Positions 43,642 to 53,693 of a stretch of DNA of 64,000 nt are shown one piece after another. Source of the stretch: Bacillus changyiensis. GTDB lineage: Bacteria > Bacillota > Bacilli > Bacillales > Bacillaceae. The notes under the pieces were generated by a model that worked only from the letters and a program-made list of their open reading frames with translations, made no database searches and was not told the origin of the DNA. Each line of letters begins with the position of its first letter. Positions within the stretch are counted from its first letter, which is position 1. Both the position numbers and the translations under genes were made by a program. The stretch spans positions 62,001 through 126,000 of the forward strand of contig NZ_JAQFWW010000007.1 of NCBI RefSeq assembly GCF_027706145.1, written 5' to 3'.

Positions 43642-44762
43642 GAGTGTGTGACCACCTTTTCAATTTCAGGTATAGTAATACCAAATTGGGTTCCTAATGT
43701 TGATAAATCTTCGAAAACATTTCTATCGATTGCGACTAACTCAGATTGGTTCTTTCTCATTGATTCTAAGTATCCTGGATAAACAACTTGGTTTGAATCA
43801 GAAGTAGTCGGACAGTTTAATAATGTTTCTAGCATTGAATCAATTTGACCTTGAAACTCTAACAGAGGACGAAATGCTTCCACATTTAATACGAGAAAAA
43901 AGTGGCCAATGTTTTGATCTTTTTTTGAATGATCATCACTTTGTTCTGTTTGTAATATTTGTGGATCTGGACCTACATTTGCGCCAGAAAGCACACCGCA
44001 AAGGATATCGACCAATAAACCTAAGCCATATCCTTTTGCTCCTCCTGTTGCTAGCGCCCCCCCAAGCATCTGAAGATGACCTGTTCCCTCGAAGTATGTA
44101 TTGGGGTCGATTTGTGGCTGACCGTGATCATCAATTAACCAACCTTCGGGTATCGATTCTCCCCGGCGTTGAGCATCTCTAATCTTTCCAGTCGCAACAA
44201 CGGTGGTACTCATGTCAAGTACGAAAGGTGGTACTTTTTTTGCAGGTGCACTCATGGCAATAGGATTGGTCCCAATCATGTTCACTGAACCACCTAAAGG
44301 GCGGGCAATCGTTTGGGAACCAAGATTTGTCATTGCTATTCCTATCATACCGTTTTTAAGCGCTAGATTTGTATAGTATCCAGCACTGCCAAAATGAGAA
44401 CTTTGACGAACAACGACACATCCGACCCCGACCTCTTTTGCTTTTTGAATAGCGACATTTACAGCATAATCGCCAGCTACTAAACCTAGACCATGATGAG
44501 CGTCAATGACAGCTGTACCAGGCGATTCTGTAGCTATAGAGAATTCTGCTTTAGGATTGATACGTCCATCCATTAACCGTTCTAAATAGACATTTCTTAA
44601 ATTAGTAACGCCATGTGTAGTAAAACCATGTTCATCTGCATAACATAGTACTTCAGCAGCAGTTTGACTGTGTTCATCTAATAGTCCTTGAGAAATGAAG
44701 ACCTCTTTTATAAAATGACGCAAATCATTTTTTTGGATGTTTACAAAATGGTTAGTACTCAT
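43638..44762 (-). CDS. Ldh2-type (malate/L-sulfolactate family) dehydrogenase
   Basis: A 374-residue NAD(P)-dependent oxidoreductase of the malate/L-lactate dehydrogenase 2 family. Conserved HGFTTHGVTNLR, the catalytic His in VVVRQSSHFGSAGYY and GGAKGYGLGLLVDILCG are intact. The family reduces 2-oxo acids or imines (for example 2,3-diketogulonate, ureidoglycolate, delta-piperideine carboxylate). In the operon it could reduce a 2-oxo acid or cyclic imine intermediate. Confidence 0.85.
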   Translation of the reverse strand: MSTNHFVNIQKNDLRHFIKEVFISQGLLDEHSQTAAEVLCYADEHGFTTHGVTNLRNVYLERLMDGRINPKAEFSIATESPGTAVIDAHHGLGLVAGDYAVNVAIQKAKEVGVGCVVVRQSSHFGSAGYYTNLALKNGMIGIAMTNLGSQTIARPLGGSVNMIGTNPIAMSAPAKKVPPFVLDMSTTVVATGKIRDAQRRGESIPEGWLIDDHGQPQIDPNTYFEGTGHLQMLGGALATGGAKGYGLGLLVDILCGVLSGANVGPDPQILQTEQSDDHSKKDQNIGHFFLVLNVEAFRPLLEFQGQIDSMLETLLNCPTTSDSNQVVYPGYLESMRKNQSELVAIDRNVFEDLSTLGTQFGITIPEIEKVVTHS

Positions 44763-46069
44763 ATTCTCAGCTCCTTCTTCAGCGATAGGTTACTGTATGC
44801 AACAAGTAAATCCCCAATGTTAGACGAATACGCCTCAAGCTCTTTTAATGTAATAAATTCACCTTCAGCATGTGCATTGTTATGGTTCAAGCTGCCAGGT
44901 CCATAAACAACTGTATAGATATCTGAACGCTGAGCCCACATTGCATCACAAGTAAAAGCATTATTTAATTGTTTCTCTGAGTTTCTTACGAAACCAAGCT
45001 GACCTAAAAACTGTTCTATTTCTAAGTTACGGTTGCTCAGCACTGGTAAACCGTGTTTCATCCATGTTAACCGACATATATCCTGTGTTTCTTTCACTGT
45101 CAACAAAGCAGACGGAAGCGCTGAAAATTCTTGCCTGAAATGTGTTAATGCCTGATCAACTTCTGTTTCAACCCAATTTTTGATGCGGTCACCATCTTTG
45201 TTTTCTACATAAGCAAAGTTCATGAGGAGCTGTCCTGTCCCAAAAACTTTATTATGCATATGTCCTGTATGAACACCTGCTAGACACATTTTTCCTCCTC
45301 GTTCTTCAATTCGAGTAGACAATTTTTTCAGTAACCATTGTGATAAATATCCTAAAAGCAGTGTCGCATTATGCCCATTATGTGGTGCATCATCTGTTGA
45401 ATCATTTCCAATGACATCTATTCGTGCTGTCATAGAAGTACTAGAATGATCAAAGTAAACACCGTCAGATGGCTCTACAAATAAATTAAATCGACCGAAA
45501 TATCCTTGTTCAACTAACGATTTGGTACCGTATATTCCCATAGCACCACCTTCTTCTCCTGATACACATTGAACTACTATTGAAAGATCATCTAGTAGAT
45601 CATTCTTTTGGTTTAGTGCTGCTTCAATACCTGCTAACACTGCCACACCGGGACCTTTCATATCAACAGCTCCCCGCCCGCAAAACTTCTTTCCATCAAA
45701 AGTGACAGGTAATAAACCAGCAACTGTATCCATATGAAAATTAAACATCAGCGTCTCTTCTATAGAACGTTCTTTACCAAATCGAAGAACGAGGTTAGGT
45801 TGATTGTTCCAAAATAGATCTCCCATTTGTCTAGCTCTCTCACGAATAGTGAGAGGAATATGTTCTGACTGAAGTACATGGGGATTTGAGGATGCATGAT
45901 AGACAATGTCACACATTCCATTAAATTGACTCAAAGCATAATCTGCGTATAATTGTTGCGCCTTTAATGTCTCAGATTTTACCCCTGTTTCCATCGGTGT
46001 GACCGTATTGATATGGAGTAGAGCTAACAGCAAATTGATATAATCTGTTGTGAACACTTGTTTACTCAT
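44759..46069 (-). CDS. M20-family metallohydrolase (ArgE/DapE type)
   Basis: A 436-residue zinc amidohydrolase. Metal ligands are visible: His/Asp in FNFHMDTVAG, Asp in GRGAVDMKGPGV, Glu pair in VSGEEGGAMG and the terminal His in NHNNAHAEGEF. It removes acyl groups from amines or cleaves dipeptides. ATG at 46069 is inside the last codons of the preceding gene. It probably removes an N-acyl group late in the pathway. Confidence 0.87.
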   Translation of the reverse strand: MSKQVFTTDYINLLLALLHINTVTPMETGVKSETLKAQQLYADYALSQFNGMCDIVYHASSNPHVLQSEHIPLTIRERARQMGDLFWNNQPNLVLRFGKERSIEETLMFNFHMDTVAGLLPVTFDGKKFCGRGAVDMKGPGVAVLAGIEAALNQKNDLLDDLSIVVQCVSGEEGGAMGIYGTKSLVEQGYFGRFNLFVEPSDGVYFDHSSTSMTARIDVIGNDSTDDAPHNGHNATLLLGYLSQWLLKKLSTRIEERGGKMCLAGVHTGHMHNKVFGTGQLLMNFAYVENKDGDRIKNWVETEVDQALTHFRQEFSALPSALLTVKETQDICRLTWMKHGLPVLSNRNLEIEQFLGQLGFVRNSEKQLNNAFTCDAMWAQRSDIYTVVYGPGSLNHNNAHAEGEFITLKELEAYSSNIGDLLVAYSNLSLKKELRI

Positions 46070-46931
46070 GATGAATTCTCTCTTTTGTTGAAAGTTCATC
46101 TAAAAGTGCCTCTAAATGGTGACCATATTCAATATATGAATCCATAAATGAATCTGTTGTCCCACCTTTTCCTAAATGAGGGATCAGATGTAAATGTGGT
46201 TCTATGGAAAAAATCCCTTTGTAATGATGAGTTTTTAACAATTGTAAGCATTCTTTCACCTGAGAGTGTCCTTGCCCAGGAAATGTATATACAGTTTCCT
46301 CATTTTGCAATAGACCATCCTTGATATGAACATGTTCTACATATTGATATGTTTTTTGTAAGAACTCATAGGAATTATAATGGTATGCAATCCCATTTCC
46401 AGTATCAAACAGCAACCTTAGTGCAGGGTGATTCACTTTTTCTATTAAATAGAGCGTATTTTCTGCTGAAATACCTCCCCAACCAGCACAATTTTCATGA
46501 AGTAGGACAATATCTGATGTTTCAGCAAGCATTGATAATTCATACATTCGTTCAACCACACGGTTACGCCACTCTTCTTCTATTAGCCCGTCATTTGGGT
46601 ATGACATGATTCTTACATATTTACCTCCGAGTCGATTCATCCTGTCTGAAAGTATTTTTAGCTCTTCTATATCATCCGCAAATGGAGAATGGATTGACCT
46701 TCCCCAGTTGCCAATGCTTGATGCGACCGCCGTCACTTTAAGTTCAGCTAACGATAACTTATGTCGTAATTGTTCAAATGTAGAGCGATCTAGTTGATAT
46801 AGAGGTATCCCATTTACTGAACGCAGCTCGATCTCTTTCCAACCCAGTTTTAGATGTGCTTTGATTTGCACATCAATTGATGCCCCAGCCTCATCACTAA
46901 TCCCTGATAGCGCATTCGCAATTTTAGACAT
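46062..46931 (-). CDS. TIM-barrel sugar isomerase/epimerase-like protein
   Basis: About 289 residues of the xylose-isomerase-like TIM barrel/AP-endonuclease 2 family (IolE/IolI-like). Metal-binding residues appear in LLHENCAGWGG, LRLLFDTGNGIAY, HVHIKDG and FSIEPHLHLI. Members isomerise or dehydrate keto sugars and inosose. Two Met codons near the N-terminus make the start 46931 or 46937. The gene overlaps both neighbours. Confidence 0.83.
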   Translation of the reverse strand: MSKIANALSGISDEAGASIDVQIKAHLKLGWKEIELRSVNGIPLYQLDRSTFEQLRHKLSLAELKVTAVASSIGNWGRSIHSPFADDIEELKILSDRMNRLGGKYVRIMSYPNDGLIEEEWRNRVVERMYELSMLAETSDIVLLHENCAGWGGISAENTLYLIEKVNHPALRLLFDTGNGIAYHYNSYEFLQKTYQYVEHVHIKDGLLQNEETVYTFPGQGHSQVKECLQLLKTHHYKGIFSIEPHLHLIPHLGKGGTTDSFMDSYIEYGHHLEALLDELSTKERIHHE

Positions 46932-48054
46932 GTGCATTCACAACCGATACAAACTGTAATACACTTTGCACAACATACTCGATATGTTCGTCTGGCATTT
47001 CTGCATAAAGCGGTATAGCAATTGAACGTTTAGCTATTCCTTCCGCCACTGGAAAATCACCTTCTTGATGCTTCAGAAAGGAAAAAGCCGGTTGTAATGG
47101 TAAGGCAAGCGGGTAATAAATCTGTGTTTCAATCCCTTTCTCATGCAGGAACTGACGGAAATTATCACGATTCTCCACTTGGAGAACATACGTATAATAC
47201 ACACGATCATAGGCTGTTTCATTGACTACTTGAATCTGCGGATATAAATCTTTAAATGCTTCATTGTAATCACTACCAATCTTCGAACGGCGTGCAAGCA
47301 ATTGATCATATCGACTTAATTTGTGAACTAAATATGCAGCTACCGTTTCATCCATTCGATGATTATAGCCAAGATGATGATGGACAAAACGATTGATCCC
47401 ATCCTGTCCATGATTTCTTAGCATCCAGCACATCTTCCCAAGCTCATCGTTATTCGTCACAATGATTGCCCCATCACCTATACCGCCAAGTGGTTTTGCT
47501 GGGAAGAAAGAGTATAACCCTACATCACCTAACATGCCTGCCATCTTACCATTCATGCGTGCTCCAAGAGAAACAGCACTGTCTTCAAGTACCAATAAAT
47601 GATTTTTCTTGGCAATGTTATAAATTGCCGACATATCAGCCATAACTGAAAACAGATGAGTTGGAATGATCACTTTACTCTGTGGAGTAATCTTAGCTTC
47701 TAAATCACATGGATCCATCATTCCAGTCAATGGATCGACATCTACAAATATTGGTCGTCCTCCTAATAACACAATTGTGCTTGCCGTTGAGATAAAAGAG
47801 AATGCTGGAGTAAGCACATCCACTCCCGGGCCGACTCCCATCGCACGTAATATAATCGTCAATGCACTGGTTCCATTTGATGTAGCAATGGCGTGTTTCG
47901 CTCCGGTATAGTTACGTATTTTTTCTTCCAGTTCCAATACGTTTTCTTTCAAAATGAAATCATCAGATGTTCCGATTTGATAGACTATATTTTTGATGGT
48001 TTCGTGATCTTCTGCATAGCGTGCTGGGTAATTAAAAAATGGGACTTTCATCAT
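46924..48054 (-). CDS. DegT/DnrJ/EryC1-family aminotransferase (copy 2)
   Basis: A 376-residue PLP sugar aminotransferase. Schiff-base Lys in LYSFFPAKPLGGIGDG; LEDSAVSLGARMNGK and NHRMDETVAAYLVHKL are as in the family. It transfers an amino group from Glu or Gln to a keto sugar or keto-cyclitol. It lies four bases overlapping with a paralogue (48051-49181) that has the same length, so the cluster probably installs two amino groups, or the two copies differ in substrate. Confidence 0.9.
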   Translation of the reverse strand: MMKVPFFNYPARYAEDHETIKNIVYQIGTSDDFILKENVLELEEKIRNYTGAKHAIATSNGTSALTIILRAMGVGPGVDVLTPAFSFISTASTIVLLGGRPIFVDVDPLTGMMDPCDLEAKITPQSKVIIPTHLFSVMADMSAIYNIAKKNHLLVLEDSAVSLGARMNGKMAGMLGDVGLYSFFPAKPLGGIGDGAIIVTNNDELGKMCWMLRNHGQDGINRFVHHHLGYNHRMDETVAAYLVHKLSRYDQLLARRSKIGSDYNEAFKDLYPQIQVVNETAYDRVYYTYVLQVENRDNFRQFLHEKGIETQIYYPLALPLQPAFSFLKHQEGDFPVAEGIAKRSIAIPLYAEMPDEHIEYVVQSVLQFVSVVNAHV

Positions 48055-49181
48055 TTACCCCCCTGTTTGTAAAACTTTTGAATAACCTCACAGACCTCTC
48101 GCACCTTTATTTCTGTTAAATCAGGATACATTGGTAGACCAACTGTTCGAGTACATGCTTGTTCAGCATTGGGCATACTACCGGATTTATAGCCTAGTTC
48201 TGAAAAACAAGGTTGCGTGTGTAATGGAGTTGGATAGTATGTTTCGGTGCCAATTCCATGTTCTGCTAAATAAGTCATTAATGAATCTCTCTGTTCCGCT
48301 TCAATTAAATAAACATAGTAAACGGGGTTTGCAACATCTTCCCGCTCTTTAATAACCGGTGTCTGAATTTGTGGTAATATACCGAGCAATTGATCATAAA
48401 GTCGAGCTAAATATGCACGTCTAGCGATCTCACCTTGTAAATACTTTAGCTTTACAAGAAGGACAGCTGCTTGAATATCATCCATGCGGCTGTTATAACC
48501 AATTACTTGATGAATATAAGGTCTACCTTCCTCTTGACCATGAGCCCTTAATAGTCGTGCTTGATGTGCAATATGATCGTCATTTGTTAAAAGCATACCT
48601 GCATCACCGATTGCACCAAGAGTTTTTGTAGGGAAAAAGGACAGAACACCAGCTGTTCCAACTAAACCAGAATGAGTCCCATCATTGAACATTGAGATGG
48701 CTTCGGCACTATCTTCAAGTATCAATAAATGATGCTTTTCTGCTATTTCACGAATAGCTACCATGTCAGCCATTTGGGTAAATAAATGAACCGGCATAAT
48801 GGCTTTTGTCCGCTTTGTTATTTTGCTTTCAATATCAGCTATTTTGATGCTGTATGTTACTGGGTCAATATCACAAAAAACAGGTACGGCACCAACATGA
48901 GCTATGCTAGAGGCTGATGCAAAAAAAGAAAAACAAGGGACAATCACTTCATCACCAGCTCCAATGCCTGCTGCTTTCAGCATAATCACTAAAGCTTCTG
49001 TTGCATTCCCAACAGCAATAGCATACTTCGCACCTGTAAAAACCTGTATTTCTCTTTCTAATTCCCTCACAATCGGACCATTTGTGAACTTTCCTTGATG
49101 AAGAACTTCATCCAACTTAGAAGAAATGAGTGGCCATTGCTTTTCAAAAGAATTTCGATTGGAATAAAAAGGAACACTCAT
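48051..49181 (-). CDS. DegT/DnrJ/EryC1-family aminotransferase (copy 1)
   Basis: A 376-residue PLP sugar aminotransferase with Schiff-base Lys in LSFFPTKTLGAIGDAG, plus VPCFSFFASASS and NSRMDDIQAAVLLVKL. Overlaps both neighbours by four bases. The preceding Gfo/Idh/MocA dehydrogenase would supply its 3-keto (or other keto) sugar substrate, the same enzyme pairing as in NtdC/NtdA (3-oxoglucose 6-phosphate to kanosamine 6-phosphate) and WbpB/WbpE. Which of these applies cannot be read from sequence. Confidence 0.9.
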   Translation of the reverse strand: MSVPFYSNRNSFEKQWPLISSKLDEVLHQGKFTNGPIVRELEREIQVFTGAKYAIAVGNATEALVIMLKAAGIGAGDEVIVPCFSFFASASSIAHVGAVPVFCDIDPVTYSIKIADIESKITKRTKAIMPVHLFTQMADMVAIREIAEKHHLLILEDSAEAISMFNDGTHSGLVGTAGVLSFFPTKTLGAIGDAGMLLTNDDHIAHQARLLRAHGQEEGRPYIHQVIGYNSRMDDIQAAVLLVKLKYLQGEIARRAYLARLYDQLLGILPQIQTPVIKEREDVANPVYYVYLIEAEQRDSLMTYLAEHGIGTETYYPTPLHTQPCFSELGYKSGSMPNAEQACTRTVGLPMYPDLTEIKVREVCEVIQKFYKQGGK

Positions 49182-50203
49182 ATGATCACCTCATCTTTCT
49201 CAGTAAACATCAATCCGCATGATTCCTTAGCTTGACAAATTGCTTTAACAATATGCGAATTAAATTGTACATCGCTAACCGGCTTTTCTTTAGATCCATC
49301 AAAATATTGATAATATTCTGTAAAAACAGACGAAAGTGGATCATCATACATCACACGTTCTTCCATAAGTTTTCCTGAAGCTGAATATATTTTAATCCAT
49401 GAGTAACTATCATCTTTACTACTTGGATAATAGCCTAACACCCTGTGCTCTTTAAAATATAGACGGATACAACGTTCACGAATCGGATTTTTTAAGTTTG
49501 ACAGTAATTCAGAAGTCATACCATTGTGATGCAATAAAGATATATTAGCCTGCCCCATATGAGGAACTGTAAGATTACCAATATGCATATCATCAACCTT
49601 TGCTGAAACGACTGCAACATCTGTCCCACCTAAATAAAGAGCAAGTGCCATAAGATGCGGTATCTCAACATCAAATGCGCTTCCATGGCTATGGTTACTC
49701 ATCGTTCGTGATAATCTTGCCTTGTTTTGTTCTGCAACGATATGCAAAAGCTGTCCATATGTTTTCGTTTTAATGATTTCGACTAACCGAGAGGTCAAGG
49801 TGCTCGATAACCAATTGGCAACAACTAAAAGGTCAATAGAGAACTTTTCAATCACCTCATGTATGCTTGCTAGTTCTTCTTTGCTAGTTGCAAGTGGTTT
49901 TTCCATCATACATTTCGTAAAACCTAGCTCAGCCACTTGCTTTAAAGTTTCACTATGCACTTCAGGTGGTGTACAAATGTGTACAACAGTGTTTTTAGGA
50001 TCAAAACCAGCTACTTCCTCTATGTTTGAAAAAAACTGAATATCTTCTTTTTCAAAGTCAGATGGCTTAACATATGGATCGACAACGCCTATTTTTTGGT
50101 CGAAGAGGTTGGTATGAGAATGATCAGAATAGGCTTTACGCAGACAATGTAAATGCAACTCACGACCTGCCTTTCCAAAACCGATAATTAAAGATTGTTG
50201 CAT
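49178..50203 (-). CDS. Gfo/Idh/MocA-family dehydrogenase (first copy)
   Basis: A 341-residue NAD(P)-dependent oxidoreductase. N-terminal SLIIGFGKAGRELHLHC, catalytic Lys in CMMEKPLATSKEEL and a substrate domain with SHGSAFDVEIPHLMALALY. It starts 14 bases after trpF, linking the trp genes to the sugar-type genes. Likely oxidises a sugar hydroxyl to a ketone for the aminotransferases. Confidence 0.85.
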   Translation of the reverse strand: MQQSLIIGFGKAGRELHLHCLRKAYSDHSHTNLFDQKIGVVDPYVKPSDFEKEDIQFFSNIEEVAGFDPKNTVVHICTPPEVHSETLKQVAELGFTKCMMEKPLATSKEELASIHEVIEKFSIDLLVVANWLSSTLTSRLVEIIKTKTYGQLLHIVAEQNKARLSRTMSNHSHGSAFDVEIPHLMALALYLGGTDVAVVSAKVDDMHIGNLTVPHMGQANISLLHHNGMTSELLSNLKNPIRERCIRLYFKEHRVLGYYPSSKDDSYSWIKIYSASGKLMEERVMYDDPLSSVFTEYYQYFDGSKEKPVSDVQFNSHIVKAICQAKESCGLMFTEKDEVII

Positions 50204-50217
50204 TGTTATCCCCCTCT

Positions 50218-50853
50218 CTATTTATCAGAACTGATCTTCATGACGCAGTTTCTTACACGGTTAACAAACTCATGCATCTTAAGAGGATCTTTCACATTGT
50301 TGGTCTCTATGCCACTACTAACATCTACTGCATAGGGACGTGTTTTTAAAATGGCTTCCTCAATATTGTCAACATTTAATCCCCCAGCAAGGATCACTTT
50401 ACTTTTATCTTGAATGGAAACGATGTGTTCCCATGGAAACGACTTACCCGTTCCGCCAGATTTCCCATGAACGTGCGAATCAAAAAGAATTCCTCTAACA
50501 ACTTCTTCATACACATGCAGATCTTCCAAATCATCAGCATGACGAACCTTGATTGATTTAATAACTGGCCGTTCAACTAAGCGACAATATTCAGCTGACT
50601 CAAAACCGTGTAACTGTATGGAATCCAAATGACAAAAGTTTGCGATTTCATTTACAAGTTCCAGTCTTTCGTCAACAAATACACCTACGCTTGTCACAAA
50701 TGGAGGTATTTGGCAGATGATGTTTTTAGCTTGTTCAGGTGTCACCTCGCGCTTACTATTTGTAAACACGAAACCGATCGCATCAGCACCAGCTTCAATT
50801 GCACTTTTTGCAGATTGTAAGTTCGTGATCCCACAAAACTTAACTCGGACCAT
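50218..50853 (-). CDS. trpF: TrpF, phosphoribosylanthranilate isomerase
   Basis: A 211-residue TIM barrel. Catalytic Cys in VKFCGITN and Asp in ILFDSHVHGKSGGTGKSFPW; ILAGGLNVDNIEEAI binds phosphate. Converts phosphoribosylanthranilate to the carboxyphenylaminodeoxyribulose phosphate used by TrpC. Here it comes last among the trp genes, unlike the trpEDCFBA order usual in Bacillus. Confidence 0.94.
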   Translation of the reverse strand: MVRVKFCGITNLQSAKSAIEAGADAIGFVFTNSKREVTPEQAKNIICQIPPFVTSVGVFVDERLELVNEIANFCHLDSIQLHGFESAEYCRLVERPVIKSIKVRHADDLEDLHVYEEVVRGILFDSHVHGKSGGTGKSFPWEHIVSIQDKSKVILAGGLNVDNIEEAILKTRPYAVDVSSGIETNNVKDPLKMHEFVNRVRNCVMKISSDK

Positions 50854-50866
50854 TTTGTTTCCTCCA

Positions 50867-51676
50867 TCACGTTATTAACTTCTTTTGTGTTGCTTCTTTC
50901 AATGAAGCTATATAGCTTCTGACAACTGTTTCTATCTCGTTAGGTGCTGCATGTTTCATTACATTAATTAGAGCGCTACCTACTATTGCCCCATCGGCAT
51001 ACTCACACACTTCAGTTACGTGGTTTGTACTTGAAATTCCAAAACCTACACATAAAGGTGAATCAGTTGACGCTCGTACATGTTTTAAAAATACGGGTAA
51101 TTCTTTAGACATATTCTCTCGCTCGCCTGTTACACCATTTACTGATATACAATATAAGAACCCTGAACTTTTTTTTACGACTGAAGCCATTCTATCATTT
51201 GATGTTGTTGGTGCTAAAAAAAATATCAAATCGAGATCGTAAGGACGAAACACATTTAACCAAGGATCAGCCATAATGGAAGGTAAATCAGGAATGATAA
51301 ATCCGTCTACACCTGCTTTCGAAGCATCAGCAGCAAGTTGATCTAACCCATAAGCTAAAAATGAGTTGCAATATCCCATTAATACAATCGGAGTTTCTAA
51401 ACCATTACTTCGCAACTTGCAAACCATTTTGATACATTCATTTAAATTTATACCATTTTCTAAAGCTTGAGCACTTGCTTCTTGAATTGTAGGACCATCT
51501 GCTAAAGGATCAGCGCACGGAACACCTAGTTCTAAAATATCAGCACCAGCATGACATATCGTTTTAATTACTGTTTCAGATGACTCCATGGTTGGATAAC
51601 CGACAGGAATATATGGAATAAGTGCCCCTTCATTTCTTTTTTTAAGCTTCTCAAACGTATTCTTTATACGACTCAT
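50867..51676 (-). CDS. trpA: TrpA, tryptophan synthase alpha chain
   Basis: A 269-residue TIM barrel with catalytic Glu and Asp in [19 protein letters not shown] and phosphate-binding [10 protein letters not shown]. Cleaves indole-3-glycerol phosphate to indole, which is passed to TrpB. The N-terminal 26 bases overlap trpB, coupling their translation as is common. Confidence 0.95.
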   Translation of the reverse strand: MSRIKNTFEKLKKRNEGALIPYIPVGYPTMESSETVIKTICHAGADILELGVPCADPLADGPTIQEASAQALENGINLNECIKMVCKLRSNGLETPIVLMGYCNSFLAYGLDQLAADASKAGVDGFIIPDLPSIMADPWLNVFRPYDLDLIFFLAPTTSNDRMASVVKKSSGFLYCISVNGVTGERENMSKELPVFLKHVRASTDSPLCVGFGISSTNHVTEVCEYADGAIVGSALINVMKHAAPNEIETVVRSYIASLKEATQKKLIT

Positions 51677-52880
51677 AGTCTGAAGATCTCCTTTCTCTTA
51701 AATTTTCAAGTGCATCTATAGCTTGGGTTAAATCTTTGTCACCTCTACCTGACAAATTGACAATCAGAATGTCTTCTTCATTCATTGTTCCGGCTATTTT
51801 CAACGCATAAGCAACAGCATGTGAGGATTCCAACGCTGGCAATATTCCTTCTGCTCTACACAAATACTCAAATGCTTCAAGGGCTTCATCATCATTTACA
51901 TGTGTATATTGAACACGACCAATATCTTTCAAATAACTGTGTTGCGGACCAACCCCTGGGTAGTCAAGACCAGGTGCAATTGAATAGGTTTCCTTTATTT
52001 GACCATATTGATCTTGTAACATATAGGTATGAGCACCTTGAACAATCCCTAATGTTCCTTTAATAAGTGGTGCAGCATGTTGATCTGTTTCTATTCCTTT
52101 TCCTGCCGATTGAACTCCCACTAATTTGACCGACTGATCATCTAAAAAAGAATGAAACATCCCAATTGCATTACTCCCACCACCTACACAAGCGATCACG
52201 CAATCTGGAAGACGCCCTTCTAACTCAAGAATCTGAGCTTTTGTTTCCTCACCAATGACTGATTGAAAATCTCTCACAATCGTTGGAAAAGGATGAGGAC
52301 CGACAGCTGAACCAAGTAAATAATAGGTATTATTAGCATTGGATATCCAATCACGAATAGCTTCACTAATGGCATCTTTTAATGTTTTTTGCCCATTGTT
52401 TACAAGATGCAACTCTGCACCAAGCAATTTCATTCTTTGAACATTAGGTGCTTGTCGTTCCGCATCAACAGCACCCATATAAATGACACATTTCAGTCCA
52501 AGTAAGCTAGCAGCAGTTGCCACTGCAACCCCGTGTTGTCCAGCCCCAGTCTCTGCTACAATTCGATTCTTCCCCATTTTTTTAGCTAGTAAAGCTTGGG
52601 CCAAAGCGTTATTTATTTTATGAGCACCTGTATGTGTCAAATCCTCCCTTTTCAAATATATCCTTGCCCCACCTTTCTCTGCAGTCATTCTTTTGAGAGG
52701 AGTTAACGGTGTTGGACGACCAACAAATTCTTTTAAAAGTTGGGATAGTTCCTCTTTGAACTCAATATCCTTCTTCGCTTTCCGATACTCTCGTTCCAAA
52801 TCTTCTAAATTAGAAATCAATGTTTCCGCAACATATGCACCACCAAACTGTCCAAAAAATCCTTCCATCTTAGCCGTCAC
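51651..52880 (-). CDS. trpB: TrpB, tryptophan synthase beta chain
   Basis: A 409-residue PLP enzyme with the Schiff-base Lys in [13 protein letters not shown], the [10 protein letters not shown] catalytic Glu and GGGSNAIG phosphate cup. Condenses indole with serine to Trp. The start is GTG at 52880 or ATG at 52868. It is the classical TrpB1 type that pairs with TrpA. Confidence 0.95.
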   Translation of the reverse strand: MTAKMEGFFGQFGGAYVAETLISNLEDLEREYRKAKKDIEFKEELSQLLKEFVGRPTPLTPLKRMTAEKGGARIYLKREDLTHTGAHKINNALAQALLAKKMGKNRIVAETGAGQHGVAVATAASLLGLKCVIYMGAVDAERQAPNVQRMKLLGAELHLVNNGQKTLKDAISEAIRDWISNANNTYYLLGSAVGPHPFPTIVRDFQSVIGEETKAQILELEGRLPDCVIACVGGGSNAIGMFHSFLDDQSVKLVGVQSAGKGIETDQHAAPLIKGTLGIVQGAHTYMLQDQYGQIKETYSIAPGLDYPGVGPQHSYLKDIGRVQYTHVNDDEALEAFEYLCRAEGILPALESSHAVAYALKIAGTMNEEDILIVNLSGRGDKDLTQAIDALENLRERRSSDYESYKEYV

Positions 52881-52885
52881 TCCTC

Positions 52886-53692
52886 TTACCTTTTTTCTCT
52901 TACGACTTCATTAAGCCCTAAAAACTCTTGAATTCGATTTCCTACATCATCTGACTTTAATAAAGCTTCACCAACTAGCATTGCATCAAATCCGATTGAT
53001 TCTACTTTGAGAACATCAGTACGATTGTGCAAACCACTCTCACTGACTGTGACGATTGAAGATGGCAGCATCGAACGAATTTCTTCTGAACGCTTTAAAT
53101 TTACTTTAAATGTCTGTAAATCACGATTATTAATTCCGATTATTTTAGCTCCTGCTTTTACCGCAAAAGTTGCTTCCTCCAAAGTAAAGCATTCAACAAG
53201 AGCCTGCATTCCAAGGTCGTGTACGATTGACAACATCTCAGGCAGTAACGCAGGATCAATAATACGAGCAATGAGCAGTACAGCGTCAGCCCCTACAGAC
53301 CGAGCTTCAAAAATCTGGTAAGGATCAATAATAAACTCTTTATACATAACCGGTAAGTTCACTTGTGGGTCGTTTGCAACACTTTGCACAACATGAGGCC
53401 CGCCACCGAAAAAGACTTCATCAGCAAGAACGGAAATTGCGCTAGCTCCATATGTTGAATATGTGCGAGCTAGTGTAAGTGCATGAAAGTCTTTCCTTAA
53501 TTCTCCTTTCGATGGGGACTTACGCTTTACTTCAGCAATTAAGGAAATACCCGGCTTTTGCAATGCATGATAAAAATCACGTGGTGCTCTCGCATCTTCT
53601 ACCTTTACTTTCATTTCATTCAACGATTTACTCTGTTTCTTAGCTTCAACTTCTTGGATTTTATTTTGCAAAATCTCATCAAGCATAAACAT
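52886..53692 (-). CDS. trpC: TrpC, indole-3-glycerol phosphate synthase
   Basis: A 268-residue TIM barrel with [14 protein letters not shown] (catalytic Lys) and [14 protein letters not shown], ending [10 protein letters not shown]. Closes the indole ring. It starts one base after the trpD stop. Confidence 0.95.
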   Translation of the reverse strand: MFMLDEILQNKIQEVEAKKQSKSLNEMKVKVEDARAPRDFYHALQKPGISLIAEVKRKSPSKGELRKDFHALTLARTYSTYGASAISVLADEVFFGGGPHVVQSVANDPQVNLPVMYKEFIIDPYQIFEARSVGADAVLLIARIIDPALLPEMLSIVHDLGMQALVECFTLEEATFAVKAGAKIIGINNRDLQTFKVNLKRSEEIRSMLPSSIVTVSESGLHNRTDVLKVESIGFDAMLVGEALLKSDDVGNRIQEFLGLNEVVREKR

Positions 53693-53693
53693 T

